64,000 nt of DNA from Rhodobacteraceae bacterium UBA6796 (lineage in GTDB: Bacteria; Pseudomonadota; Alphaproteobacteria; Rhodobacterales; Rhodobacteraceae): contig DKFM01000009.1 in assembly GCA_002452815.1 (NCBI GenBank), positions 9,939 to 73,938 of the forward strand, in the 5' to 3' direction. A program made the translations under genes and the position numbers. The notes beneath the pieces were generated by a model. It did no database searches and had not been told where the DNA came from. It was given only the letters and a program-made list of their open reading frames with translations. This document shows, in pieces, positions 17,375-25,899 of the stretch (position 1 is the first letter of the stretch; the number at the start of each line of letters is the position of its first letter).

Positions 17375-18139
17375 ATGACCGATCAGGCTGCAGATCATGC
17401 CGTGACTGTCGAAGGCGCCGAGGCGCCCGGCCGGTTCGTGCTGGTGTGCGAGCATGCGTCGAACCACTTCCCGGCGCAGTGGGGCGATCTGGGGTTGGAT
17501 GAGGCCGCGCGCGCGGCGCATATCGCCTGGGACCCGGGTGCCCTGGGGTTGGCACGGGGGCTGGCCGCGCGGCTGCAAGCGGTGCTGGTGTGGGGGACCG
17601 CCTCGCGGCTGATCTATGATCTGAACCGCCCGCCCCATGCGCCGGGCGCGATGCCCGCGCGGTCGGAAATCCATGACATCCCGGGCAACCGCACCCTGCC
17701 CATGGCCGAGCGGCGGGCCCGGACCGAGGCGCTGTATCTGCCGTTTCACGCGGCACTCGATGCGCAGATCGCGCGGCGGCTGGCACAGGGGATCGCGCCG
17801 GTGCTGGTGACGGTGCACAGCTTCACCCCGGTGTTTCACGGGGTGCCGCGCGCGGTGGAGCTGGGGCTGATCCACGATGCCGACCCGCGCTATGCCACGG
17901 CGCTGGCCGCCGAGGCGCGGGCACAGACCGGGCTGAATGTGCAACTCAACGCGCCCTATTCGGCGGCGGACGGGGTGACGCATACGCTGGCGCGCCATGC
18001 CACACCGATCGGCCTGCCGCATGTCATGCTGGAGCTGCGCAACGACCTGATCGCCACACCCACCGCGCAAGAGGCGATGGCCGCGCAGCTGGCGACCCTG
18101 TTGCATGCCGCCCTGCCCCGGATCGAGGAGACGCCCTGA
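17375..18139 (+). CDS. N-formylglutamate amidohydrolase family protein
   Basis: A 254-residue FGase-family metalloamidase. LVCEHASNHFPAQWGDLGL near residue 25 carries the zinc-binding Glu/His, followed by SRLIYDLNRPP, NRTL, and VTVHSFTPVFHG. Characterised members (HutG) hydrolyse N-formylglutamate to glutamate and formate in histidine degradation. No hut genes are near. The TGATG overlap with a TRAP gene and company with a glutamine-synthetase-like ligase suggest it may instead cleave an N-acyl or gamma-glutamyl product. Confidence 0.82.
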   Translation: MTDQAADHAVTVEGAEAPGRFVLVCEHASNHFPAQWGDLGLDEAARAAHIAWDPGALGLARGLAARLQAVLVWGTASRLIYDLNRPPHAPGAMPARSEIHDIPGNRTLPMAERRARTEALYLPFHAALDAQIARRLAQGIAPVLVTVHSFTPVFHGVPRAVELGLIHDADPRYATALAAEARAQTGLNVQLNAPYSAADGVTHTLARHATPIGLPHVMLELRNDLIATPTAQEAMAAQLATLLHAALPRIEETP

Positions 18140-18645
18140 TGCCCGCCTGGACCCGCGCCTATGTCCGTTTCGTCGAGGCTATGAATTACCGCGTCGGGCG
18201 CATCGCGATGTATCTGCTTTATGTGATGATGGCGATCCTGCTGTGGTCTTCGGTCACCAAGATCATGCATGTGCCCGCGCTCTGGACGCTGGAAATGGCG
18301 CAGTTCACGCTGGTGGCCTATTTCATGCTGGGTGCGCCCTATTCGCTGCAGCTGGATACCAATGTGCGGATGGACCTGATCTATGCGCGCTTCACCACCA
18401 AGGGCCAGGCGGTCTGGGACGTGTTCACCGTCTTTTGCCTGATGTTCTATCTGGGCGTGATGCTGTGGGGCGCGTTCGATGCCACCGCCTATTCCTTTGC
18501 GGTGAACGAGCGTAACCCGACCGCCTGGCGCCCGCCGCTCTGGCCGATCAAGTCGGTCATAACCTTCGCGTTTGCCCTGATGCTGCTGCAAGCCAGCGCC
18601 CATCTGATCCGCGACATCGCCACGATCCGCGGGGAGAAGATCTGA
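18139..18645 (+). CDS. TRAP transporter small permease (DctQ type)
   Basis: A 168-residue membrane protein with four helices. WTLEMAQFTLVAYFMLGAPY followed by NVRMDLIYARF is the DctQ signature. It overlaps the amidohydrolase stop and is followed without gap by dctM, so all three are co-translated. Part of the carrier of the second TRAP system. Confidence 0.9.
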   Translation: MPAWTRAYVRFVEAMNYRVGRIAMYLLYVMMAILLWSSVTKIMHVPALWTLEMAQFTLVAYFMLGAPYSLQLDTNVRMDLIYARFTTKGQAVWDVFTVFCLMFYLGVMLWGAFDATAYSFAVNERNPTAWRPPLWPIKSVITFAFALMLLQASAHLIRDIATIRGEKI

Positions 18646-19970
18646 TGGATTACAACACCATCGCTTTGCTGATGTTTTCGACGATGCTGCTGATGATGCT
18701 GACCGGGCAGCGGGTGTTCGGCGCCATCGGCTTTGTCGCGGTGGTGGCCGCGCTGGCGCTTTGGGGACCGGGCGGCACCGACATGGGCTTTTCGGCGGTG
18801 ATGAAGCTGATGAAATGGACGCCGCTGCTGACGCTGCCGATGTTCGTTTTCATGGGCTATGTGATGAGCGAAAGCCGTCTGGCCGAAGATCTGTATCGGA
18901 TGTTTCACGTCTGGTTCGGGCCGGTGCCCGGGGGGCTGGCGATCGGCACGATCCTGTTGATGGTGATGATCTCGGTGATGAACGGGCTGTCGGTCGCGGG
19001 CATGGCGATCGGCGCCACCATCGCGCTGCCCGAACTGATGCGGCGCGGCTATGACAAGCTGATGATCTCGGGCGTGATTCAGGCCGGGTCGAGCCTGGGC
19101 ATCCTGATCCCGCCCTCGGTCGTGCTGGTGCTGTTTTCGCTGATCGCGCGCCAGCCGGTGTCGCAGCTGTGGCTGGCGGGCGCGGTGCCGGGGCTTTTGA
19201 TGGCGGTGCTGTTCATCGCCTATATCCTGATCCGCACCTGGCTGAACCCCGCCCTTGCCCCGCCGATGAGCGCCGAGGAGCTGGCCTCGGTGACCCGGGC
19301 CGAAAAATTCCGCCTGCTGCGCGCGGGCCTGCTGCCGGTGTTCATCTTCGTCGCGATGATGGTGCCTTTCCTGAACGGCTGGGCCAGCCTGACCGAGGCC
19401 TCGGTGATCGGCGCGCTGGCGGCGGTGGCAGCGGCGCTGATCAAGGGCCGCTTCACCCGCGCGGTGTTCGAAACCGCCACCCGTCAGACCATGGCGATCA
19501 CCGTGATGTTCATGCTGATCATCACCGCTGCGCTGTCCTTCGGGGCGGTGTTCGATGGCTTGGGCGCGGGCCGCGCGATCCAGAATTTCTTTGTCGACAG
19601 TCTGGGCCTCAGCCCCTGGCAAGTGCTGGTGCTGATGCAGCTGAGCTTTCTGGTGATGGGCACCTTCCTGGACGACACCGCGATGCTGGTGATCGTGGCG
19701 CCGGTCTATGTGAGCCTGGCCAAGGTGCTGGGCTTCGATCTGGTGTGGTATGGTGTGCTCTATACCATCACCTGCCAGATCGCCTATCTGACGCCGCCCT
19801 TCGGCTATAACCTGTTCCTGATGAAGGCGATGGCGCCCCCGGAATTCACCCTGCCGGTGATCTACCGTTCGGTGTTTCCCTTCGTTCTGGTGATGATCCT
19901 GACGCTGGTTCTGGTGATGATCTTCCCCGAACTGGCGCTGTGGCTGCCGCGCGAGGTGCTGGGCCGCTGA
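18645..19970 (+). CDS. TRAP transporter large permease (DctM type)
   Basis: A 441-residue membrane protein with TRAP large-subunit signatures GLSVAGMAIGATIALPELMR, SSLGILIPPSVVLVLFSLIA and LTPPFGYNLFLMKAM. It carries substrate by sodium or proton symport after delivery by the downstream binding protein. The gene starts at the last base of dctQ. It is not the partner of the upstream minus-strand DctM and differs from it clearly. Confidence 0.93.
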   Translation: MDYNTIALLMFSTMLLMMLTGQRVFGAIGFVAVVAALALWGPGGTDMGFSAVMKLMKWTPLLTLPMFVFMGYVMSESRLAEDLYRMFHVWFGPVPGGLAIGTILLMVMISVMNGLSVAGMAIGATIALPELMRRGYDKLMISGVIQAGSSLGILIPPSVVLVLFSLIARQPVSQLWLAGAVPGLLMAVLFIAYILIRTWLNPALAPPMSAEELASVTRAEKFRLLRAGLLPVFIFVAMMVPFLNGWASLTEASVIGALAAVAAALIKGRFTRAVFETATRQTMAITVMFMLIITAALSFGAVFDGLGAGRAIQNFFVDSLGLSPWQVLVLMQLSFLVMGTFLDDTAMLVIVAPVYVSLAKVLGFDLVWYGVLYTITCQIAYLTPPFGYNLFLMKAMAPPEFTLPVIYRSVFPFVLVMILTLVLVMIFPELALWLPREVLGR

Positions 19971-19981
19971 TCCGATAACGA

Positions 19982-20028
19982 CCCCAAAGGGGGCACACCC
20001 CACATGAACGACCCCGAAAAAAGGGGCG
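19982..20028 (+). other. Intercistronic hairpins between dctM and dctP
   Basis: CCCCAAAGGGGG and CCCCGAAAAAAGGGG form two small hairpins before the binding-protein gene. Such elements often stabilise the 3' mRNA segment and raise binding-protein levels relative to permease. Confidence 0.4.
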
Positions 20029-20050
20029 CCAACCCAACAAGGAGAGAGAC

Positions 20051-21088
20051 ATGACCACGACAAGACGGAAGTTTCTGACCACCGGCGCATTGGGGGCCGC
20101 AGCCGCGGGCCTTGCCGCCCCCGCCCGTGCCGAAGGCACGATCAAGTGGCGCTTGCAGACCTATGCGGGCCCGGCGCTGGCCGAACAGGTCGTCAAACCC
20201 GCGATCGACGCTTTCAACGCCATCGCCAATGGCCAGATGGAGATCGAGCTTTACACCTCGGACCAGCTGGTCCCCACGTCGGAACTGTTCCGCGCGATGC
20301 AGAACGGCACCATCGATGCGGTGCAATCGGATGACGACAGCATGGCCAGCCCGACCGAAGTCACGGTCTTCGGCGGCTATTTCCCCTTCGCGCTGCGCTA
20401 TTCGCTGGATGTACCGGCGCTCTTCAACGAATGGGGCCTCGATCAGATCTGGAAGGAAGAATACGCCAAGGTCGGCATCCAGCACATCTCGGCCGGGTCG
20501 TGGGACCCGTGCAACTTCAACATGAAAGAGCCGGTCAACAGCCTGGCCGACCTGAAGGGCAAGCGCGTCTTCACCTTCCCGACCGCCGGGCGGTTCCTGG
20601 CGCAGTTCGGCGTGGTGCCCGTCACCCTGCCGTGGGAGGATGTCGAGGTCGCGCTGCAAACGGGCGAGCTGGACGGTCTGGCCTGGTCGGGCATCACCGA
20701 GGATTACACCTCGGGCTGGTCCAAGGTCGCGCCCTATTTCCTGACCAACAACATCTCGGGCGCGTGGATCGGGCATTTCTTCGCCAATATGGACCGCTGG
20801 AACGAGGTGCCGCCGCATCTGCAGCAACTGCTCAAGACCTGTTTCGACCAGTCGCATTACCACCGCCAGTGGTGGTATTGGGCGGGCGAGGCCAAGCTGC
20901 GCGTCGAGGGCGCGGACATGACGCTGACTTCGTTGCCCGACGAGGATTACGCCCAGATCGAGGCCGCCGCGCACAAGTTCTGGGACGAGGTCGCGGCCGA
21001 AAGCCCGCTGAAAGCCAAGGTCGTGGACATCATTCGTAAATACAATGAGACCATGGTGAAAGCCGGGCAGCCCTATCGCTACGGCTGA
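20051..21088 (+). CDS. TRAP transporter solute-binding protein (TakP-like), Tat-exported
   Basis: A 345-residue periplasmic protein. The start MTTTRRKFLTTGALGAAAAG is a twin-arginine signal, with cleavage near ARA|EG (about residue 27). The ligand site segment GKRVFTFPTAGRFLAQFG carries the conserved arginine that normally salt-bridges a carboxylate, and GLAWSGITEDYTSGW matches the TakP/lactate-binding group. Tat export implies folding in the cytoplasm. GGAGAGAG precedes the ATG. It supplies substrate to the DctQM pair just upstream. Confidence 0.9.
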   Translation: MTTTRRKFLTTGALGAAAAGLAAPARAEGTIKWRLQTYAGPALAEQVVKPAIDAFNAIANGQMEIELYTSDQLVPTSELFRAMQNGTIDAVQSDDDSMASPTEVTVFGGYFPFALRYSLDVPALFNEWGLDQIWKEEYAKVGIQHISAGSWDPCNFNMKEPVNSLADLKGKRVFTFPTAGRFLAQFGVVPVTLPWEDVEVALQTGELDGLAWSGITEDYTSGWSKVAPYFLTNNISGAWIGHFFANMDRWNEVPPHLQQLLKTCFDQSHYHRQWWYWAGEAKLRVEGADMTLTSLPDEDYAQIEAAAHKFWDEVAAESPLKAKVVDIIRKYNETMVKAGQPYRYG

Positions 21089-21153
21089 GGCTGGCCTTGA
21101 TGACAGTGGCCCCGCGCGCCCTTCGCGCGGGGCCTTTCCCGGAGGAGGACCGA

Positions 21154-22518
21154 ATGCCCGCGAACCTGAGTTTTGCCGCCCTGAAGACCGCCGTCAAAGC
21201 CGGCGAGATCGACACCGTGATCGCCTGCATCTGCGACATGCAGGGCCGGTTGCAGGGCAAGCGCTTTCACGCGCAGCATTTCATCGACTCGGCCCATGAG
21301 GAAACGCATTGCTGCAACTACCTGCTGGCCACCGACATGGAGATGGTCACGGTTCCCGGCTATGATGCCTCGTCCTGGACGCGCGGCTATGGCGATTATG
21401 TGATGAAGCCCGACATGGCCACGCTGCGCACCATTCCCTGGGTGCCGGGCACCGCGCTGGTGATGTGCGATGTGCTGGATCATCACACGCACGAACCCGT
21501 GCCGCATGCCCCGCGCTCGGTCCTGATGCGGCAGATCGCGCGGGCCCGCGCGATGGGCTTCGATGTGATGATGGCGACCGAGCTGGAATTTTTCCTGTTC
21601 GAGGAAAGCTTCCCCGAGCTGTTCGACGCGGGCTACCCCACGCCCACGCCGATGGCGCGCTACAACGTCGATTATGCGCTGTTCGGCACGGCACGCGACG
21701 AGCCGATCATGCGCGACATCCGCAATCACCTTTATGCCGCAGGCATCCCGATCGAATGTTCCAAGGGCGAGGCCGAGGCCGGGCAGGAAGAGGTGAACGC
21801 GAAATATTCCGACGCGCTCGATACTGCCGACATGCATGTGCTGATCAAGCAGGGCGTCAAGGAAATCGCGCAACAGCACGGCGCCAGCGTCACCTTCATG
21901 GCGAAATACGATCATACCAAGGCGGGCAGTTCCAGCCATGTCCACCAGTCGCTGTGGAAGGACGGCGCCAATGCCTTCTACGACCCCGCAGCGCCCCATG
22001 GCATGTCCGAGGTGATGCGGCACTTCCTGGCCGGGCAGCTCGCCTTCTCTCGCGAAATCACCTATTTCCTGGCGCCCTATATCAACAGCTACAAACGCTT
22101 CTGCGAAGGCATGTTCGCGCCCACCCGCGCGGTCTGGTCGCTGGACAACCGCACCGCGGGGTACCGGATCTGCGGCGAGGGCACGAAATCGGTGCGCGTC
22201 GAATGCCGGATCGGCGGCGCCGATCTGAACCCCTATCTGGCCTGCGCGGCGTTGCTGGCGGCGGGGTTGGAGGGGATCGAGCAGATGCTTGATCCGGGCG
22301 ATCCGGTCTCGGGCGATCTGTATCAGGCGGCCACCGCCCCGCATGTGCCCCGATCGCTGGGCGAGGCGGGCGAAGCAATGCGCGACAGCGAATTTCTGGA
22401 ACGCGCCTTCGGGGCCGATGTGGTCGCGCATTACTACCGCGCCGCCCGCTGGGAGGTCGAGGAACACCTGCGCGTGGTGACCGATTGGGAACGCATGCGC
22501 GGTTTTGAACGGGCCTGA
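21154..22518 (+). CDS. Glutamine-synthetase-family gamma-glutamyl ligase
   Basis: A 454-residue GS-III/PuuA-like enzyme. Catalytic features: MATELEFFLFEE (metal-binding Glu), ECSKGEAEAGQEEVNAKYSDAL, FMAKYDHTKAGSSSHVHQSL (ATP/metal region with His) and ENRT-equivalent LDNRTAGYRICGEG with RVECRIGGADLNPYL. It lacks the adenylylation Tyr region of housekeeping GlnA and is likely a gamma-glutamylamine synthetase acting on an amine. ATG chosen behind GGAGGAGG; the longer frame is unlikely. Followed by aldehyde and alcohol dehydrogenases. Confidence 0.88.
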   Translation: MPANLSFAALKTAVKAGEIDTVIACICDMQGRLQGKRFHAQHFIDSAHEETHCCNYLLATDMEMVTVPGYDASSWTRGYGDYVMKPDMATLRTIPWVPGTALVMCDVLDHHTHEPVPHAPRSVLMRQIARARAMGFDVMMATELEFFLFEESFPELFDAGYPTPTPMARYNVDYALFGTARDEPIMRDIRNHLYAAGIPIECSKGEAEAGQEEVNAKYSDALDTADMHVLIKQGVKEIAQQHGASVTFMAKYDHTKAGSSSHVHQSLWKDGANAFYDPAAPHGMSEVMRHFLAGQLAFSREITYFLAPYINSYKRFCEGMFAPTRAVWSLDNRTAGYRICGEGTKSVRVECRIGGADLNPYLACAALLAAGLEGIEQMLDPGDPVSGDLYQAATAPHVPRSLGEAGEAMRDSEFLERAFGADVVAHYYRAARWEVEEHLRVVTDWERMRGFERA

Positions 22519-22597
22519 GACGGCCCGGCAGCAATGGCAGCGCCCGGCCCCTCGGGCGTGACGGGAAGCGCCCGGAGCGGCGCGAAGGAAGGTCGAT

Positions 22598-23986
22598 ATG
22601 ACGAAGATGATCCAATGCATCTCGCCCGTGGACGGGCAGATCTATGCCGAGCGGCCCGCGCTGAGCCTGAGCGAGGCACAGGCGATGGCCGCCCGCGCGC
22701 GCGCTGCTCAGCCCGCCTGGGCCGCGCGCCCGCTGGCCGAGCGCATCGCACTGGTCAAGGCGGGTGTCGCGAAGCTCAACGAGATGAAGGACCAGGTGGT
22801 CGAGGAACTGGCCTGGCAGATGGGCCGCCCGACCCGCTTTGGCGGTGAATTCGGCGGGGTGAACGACCGAACCGATTACATGGCCGAGATCGCCGCCGAG
22901 GCGCTGGCCCCGATGGTGGTCGAGGACAGCGACCGCTTCACCCGCCAGATCGCGCGCGAGCCGGTCGGCGTGGTGTTCATCATCGCGCCCTGGAACTATC
23001 CCTATCTGACCACGATCAACACCCTCGCGCCCGCGCTGATCGCGGGCAATACGGTGGTTCTGAAACACGCCAGCCAGACTCTGCTTGTGGGCGAGCGTCT
23101 GGCCGAGGCCTTCCATGCCGCGGGCGTGCCCGAGGATGTGTTCCAGAATGTCGTGCTGAGCCATGACGTGACCGAGACGCTGATCGGCGCGCGGGCGTTC
23201 AACTTCGTCAACTTCACCGGATCGGTCACCGGCGGTCAGGCGATTGAACGCGCGGCGGCGGGCACTTTCACCGGGCTCGGGCTGGAACTGGGTGGCAAGG
23301 ACCCGGGCTATGTGATGGACGACGCCGATCTGGATGCCGCTGTCGACAGCCTGATGGATGGCGCGATGTTCAACGCAGGGCAGTGCTGCTGCGGGATCGA
23401 GCGGATCTATGTGCATGAAAGCCTGTATGACGCTTTCGTCGAAAAGGCGGTGGCCTGGGTCAAGGCGCTCAAGCTCGGCAATCCATTCGACGCCGACAGC
23501 ACGCTTGGCCCGATGGCCAACAAGCGCTTCGCCCATATCGTGCGCGAACAGATCGCCGAGGCCATCGCCGATGGCGCAACCGCGCTGATCGACCCGGCGC
23601 TGTTCCCCGAAGATGATGGCGGCGCCTATCTGGCCCCGCAAATCCTGGTCAACGTGAACCACGAAATGCGGGTGATGCGCGAGGAAAGCTTTGGCCCCGT
23701 TGTCGGCATCATGCCGGTGAAAGACGACGCCGAGGCGATCGCGGTGATGAACGACAGCCCCTACGGGCTGACCTGTTCGCTGTGGACATCGGACCCCGAA
23801 CGCGCCGCCGCGGTGGGTGCGCAGGTCGAAACCGGCACCGTCTTCATGAACCGCTGCGATTATCTGGACCCGGCGCTGTGCTGGACCGGCTGCAAGGACA
23901 CCGGGCGGGGCGGCTCGCTGTCGGTTCTGGGCTTTTATTCGGTCACCCGGCCGAAATCCTACCATCTGAAAAAGGTGACGAAATGA
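22598..23986 (+). CDS. NAD(P)-dependent aldehyde dehydrogenase
   Basis: A 462-residue ALDH. APWNYPYLTTINTLAPALIAG (Asn of the oxyanion hole), FTGSVTGGQAI, the general-base GLELGGKDPGYVM and the catalytic cysteine in NAGQCCCGIERIY are all present. Three consecutive cysteines at the active site are notable. It would oxidise the aldehyde produced by the iron alcohol dehydrogenase to an acid. AAGGAAGG lies well placed before ATG. Stop overlaps the next ATG by four bases. Confidence 0.92.
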   Translation: MTKMIQCISPVDGQIYAERPALSLSEAQAMAARARAAQPAWAARPLAERIALVKAGVAKLNEMKDQVVEELAWQMGRPTRFGGEFGGVNDRTDYMAEIAAEALAPMVVEDSDRFTRQIAREPVGVVFIIAPWNYPYLTTINTLAPALIAGNTVVLKHASQTLLVGERLAEAFHAAGVPEDVFQNVVLSHDVTETLIGARAFNFVNFTGSVTGGQAIERAAAGTFTGLGLELGGKDPGYVMDDADLDAAVDSLMDGAMFNAGQCCCGIERIYVHESLYDAFVEKAVAWVKALKLGNPFDADSTLGPMANKRFAHIVREQIAEAIADGATALIDPALFPEDDGGAYLAPQILVNVNHEMRVMREESFGPVVGIMPVKDDAEAIAVMNDSPYGLTCSLWTSDPERAAAVGAQVETGTVFMNRCDYLDPALCWTGCKDTGRGGSLSVLGFYSVTRPKSYHLKKVTK

Positions 23987-25137
23987 ACGTGCCGAACATG
24001 AACTGGTCCTATCCCACGGCGATCAAATTCGGCGTGGGCCGGGTGGCGGAACTGGCCGACCACTGCCGCGCGGTGGGGATGACAAAACCGCTGCTGGTCA
24101 CCGACAAGGCGCTGGTCGCCCTGCCGATCACCGCGCAAGCGCTTGATATCCTTGATGCGGCAGGCTTAGGCCGCGCGGTCTTTTCGCAGGTGGACCCGAA
24201 CCCGAACGAAACCAACCTGGCCGATGGCATCGCCCTTTACAAGGCGGGCGGGCATGACGGGGTGGTCTGTTTCGGTGGCGGCTCGGCGCTGGATCTGGGC
24301 AAGCTGATCGCGCTGATGGCCGATCAACCCGCTGCACTCAGCATCTGGGATCTGGAGGACATCGGCGATTGGTGGACGCGCGCGGATGCCAGCAAGATCG
24401 CGCCGATCATCGCGGTGCCGACCACGGCGGGCACCGGGTCAGAGGTCGGGCGCGCGGGCGTTCTGACCAATTCGGTGACGCATAAGAAGAAGATCATCTT
24501 CCACCCGAAGCTTCTGCCCTCGGTCACGATCTGCGACCCGGCGCTGACGGTCGGCATGCCGGCCTTCATCACCGCAGGCACCGGAATGGATGCGCTGGCC
24601 CATTGCCTCGAGGCCTATTGCAGCCCGTTCTACCACCCGATGAGCCAGGGCATCGCGCTGGAAGGAATGCGGCTGGTGTTCGAAAACCTGCCCAAGGTCT
24701 ATGCCGACCCCACTGACCTGCAGGCGCGCGCGCATATGATGTCGGCCGCCGCGATGGGGGCGGTCGCGTTCCAGAAGGGACTGGGCGCGATCCATTCGCT
24801 CAGCCATCCGGTCGGCGCGGTTTACGGCACGCACCATGGCACGACGAATGCCTGCGTGATGCCGATGGTGCTGGATTACAACCGCGCCGCGATCGAAGGG
24901 CTGATCGACCGCGCCGCCGCCTATCTGGGCATCGCGGGCGGGTTCGAGGGCTTCCGCGCGGCGGTGATGGAGCTGCGCGCGACGCTGAACATCCCGGCCA
25001 ATCTGACCGCGATGGGCGTCAAGCGCGACGATCTGGACATGCTGACCGAAATGGCGCTGGAAGACCCGTCTTGCGGGGGCAACCCCATTGAAATGACCGC
25101 AGAAAACACCCGCGCGCTGTTCGAGGCCTGCCTGTAA
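23983..25137 (+). CDS. Iron-containing alcohol dehydrogenase
   Basis: A 384-residue group III (Fe-ADH) enzyme. FGGGSALDLGKLIAL binds NAD. VPTTAGTGSEVGRAGVL, DALAHCLEAYCS and HPVGAVYGTHHGTTNA provide the metal-binding Asp/His ligands. Translationally coupled to the aldehyde dehydrogenase, so it probably oxidises an alcohol group of the ligase product to an aldehyde. Last gene of the cluster, ahead of a long perfect inverted repeat. Confidence 0.93.
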   Translation: MNVPNMNWSYPTAIKFGVGRVAELADHCRAVGMTKPLLVTDKALVALPITAQALDILDAAGLGRAVFSQVDPNPNETNLADGIALYKAGGHDGVVCFGGGSALDLGKLIALMADQPAALSIWDLEDIGDWWTRADASKIAPIIAVPTTAGTGSEVGRAGVLTNSVTHKKKIIFHPKLLPSVTICDPALTVGMPAFITAGTGMDALAHCLEAYCSPFYHPMSQGIALEGMRLVFENLPKVYADPTDLQARAHMMSAAAMGAVAFQKGLGAIHSLSHPVGAVYGTHHGTTNACVMPMVLDYNRAAIEGLIDRAAAYLGIAGGFEGFRAAVMELRATLNIPANLTAMGVKRDDLDMLTEMALEDPSCGGNPIEMTAENTRALFEACL

Positions 25138-25141
25138 TTTC

Positions 25142-25184
25142 GCCCGGACCGGGGGCGCGGGGACGCACGTCCCCCGGTCCGGGC
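25142..25184 (+). terminator. Long GC hairpin closing the catabolic operon
   Basis: GCCCGGACCGGGGG and CCCCCGGTCCGGGC form a perfect 14-bp stem around a 15-base loop directly after the alcohol dehydrogenase stop. There is no T run, so it may work as an mRNA-stabilising 3' structure or with Rho. Confidence 0.5.
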
Positions 25185-25210
25185 AGCGGCCGTGGCACCG
25201 GCCGCATCGC

Positions 25211-25702
25211 TTAGCCGGTCACCCGGCGATAGGCATCTGGCAGCGGACTTTCCTGCGCGGCCACCTTGGCGCCGCCCGCGACGAAGCGCGACACCTGCGC
25301 CCCATGCGCCTGGATCAGCAGCACGACGTTCGGATCGTCCGAAGACTCGACCACCCGCACACCGTCCGGCAGGATTTCAACCTGCATCCGCACCTTGTCC
25401 TTCTGCGCGAAGATCTCGGCAAAGGCCGGGTCCCAGTGGCGCAGGCCAAAGCCTTCGGTCATCCGGCGGTGCATTTCGTGGGCGTGATCGTGCAGCAGTG
25501 CGACGACCTCGGGGCTGTCCGAGGTGGTCAGCGTGTCGATCCCTTGCGCGGTTTGCGTAACTTTCCGGCGGATTTCGGTATGGCGGGCCAGAAGGGTGTG
25601 AAACACCGACTGGTCGTGGCGGTGGCGGTCGGCGCGGGCCGGATCGCCGCCGTGCCCCCTGCCCCTGTGCCCGCCCCGATGAGAGGGATGATCTGACTCC
25701 AT
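25211..25702 (-). CDS. Hypothetical protein with His-rich N-terminus
   Basis: A 163-residue cytoplasmic protein of a family I recognise only as conserved-hypothetical. The first 30 residues are His/Arg/Gly-rich (HPSHRGGHRGRGHGG), followed by FHTLLARHTEIRRKV and two similar alpha/beta repeats: SDSPEVVALLHDHAHEM (about 75-91) and SSDDPNVVLLIQAHGAQVS (about 125-143). The duplicated SDDP...HAHE pattern suggests two related subdomains and possible metal binding. Start uncertain between two ATGs six bases apart. Confidence 0.6.
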   Translation of the reverse strand: MESDHPSHRGGHRGRGHGGDPARADRHRHDQSVFHTLLARHTEIRRKVTQTAQGIDTLTTSDSPEVVALLHDHAHEMHRRMTEGFGLRHWDPAFAEIFAQKDKVRMQVEILPDGVRVVESSDDPNVVLLIQAHGAQVSRFVAGGAKVAAQESPLPDAYRRVTG

Positions 25703-25899
25703 GGTCATTCCTGCATTTAAAATACATGTTAGGTTATCTGATAACAGATTCATCGCCCTTCGCAGCGGGACGCATTGCCGCAGCCCCCACCGCCCGCAAA
25801 ATGCTGCGTCGAACCTGCCACGGCGCGCAAAATTCGGGGCATTGCCCCTCGCGTTGTGGGCAAAAGCCGGGTTATAGAGGGGCAAAGGTGGAGGGTCCG

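Noticed and set aside
21097..21153. Longer N-terminus for the GS-like ligase starting at 21097
   Set aside because: The extension is low-complexity leader translation and the internal ATG has a strong GGAGGAGG site.
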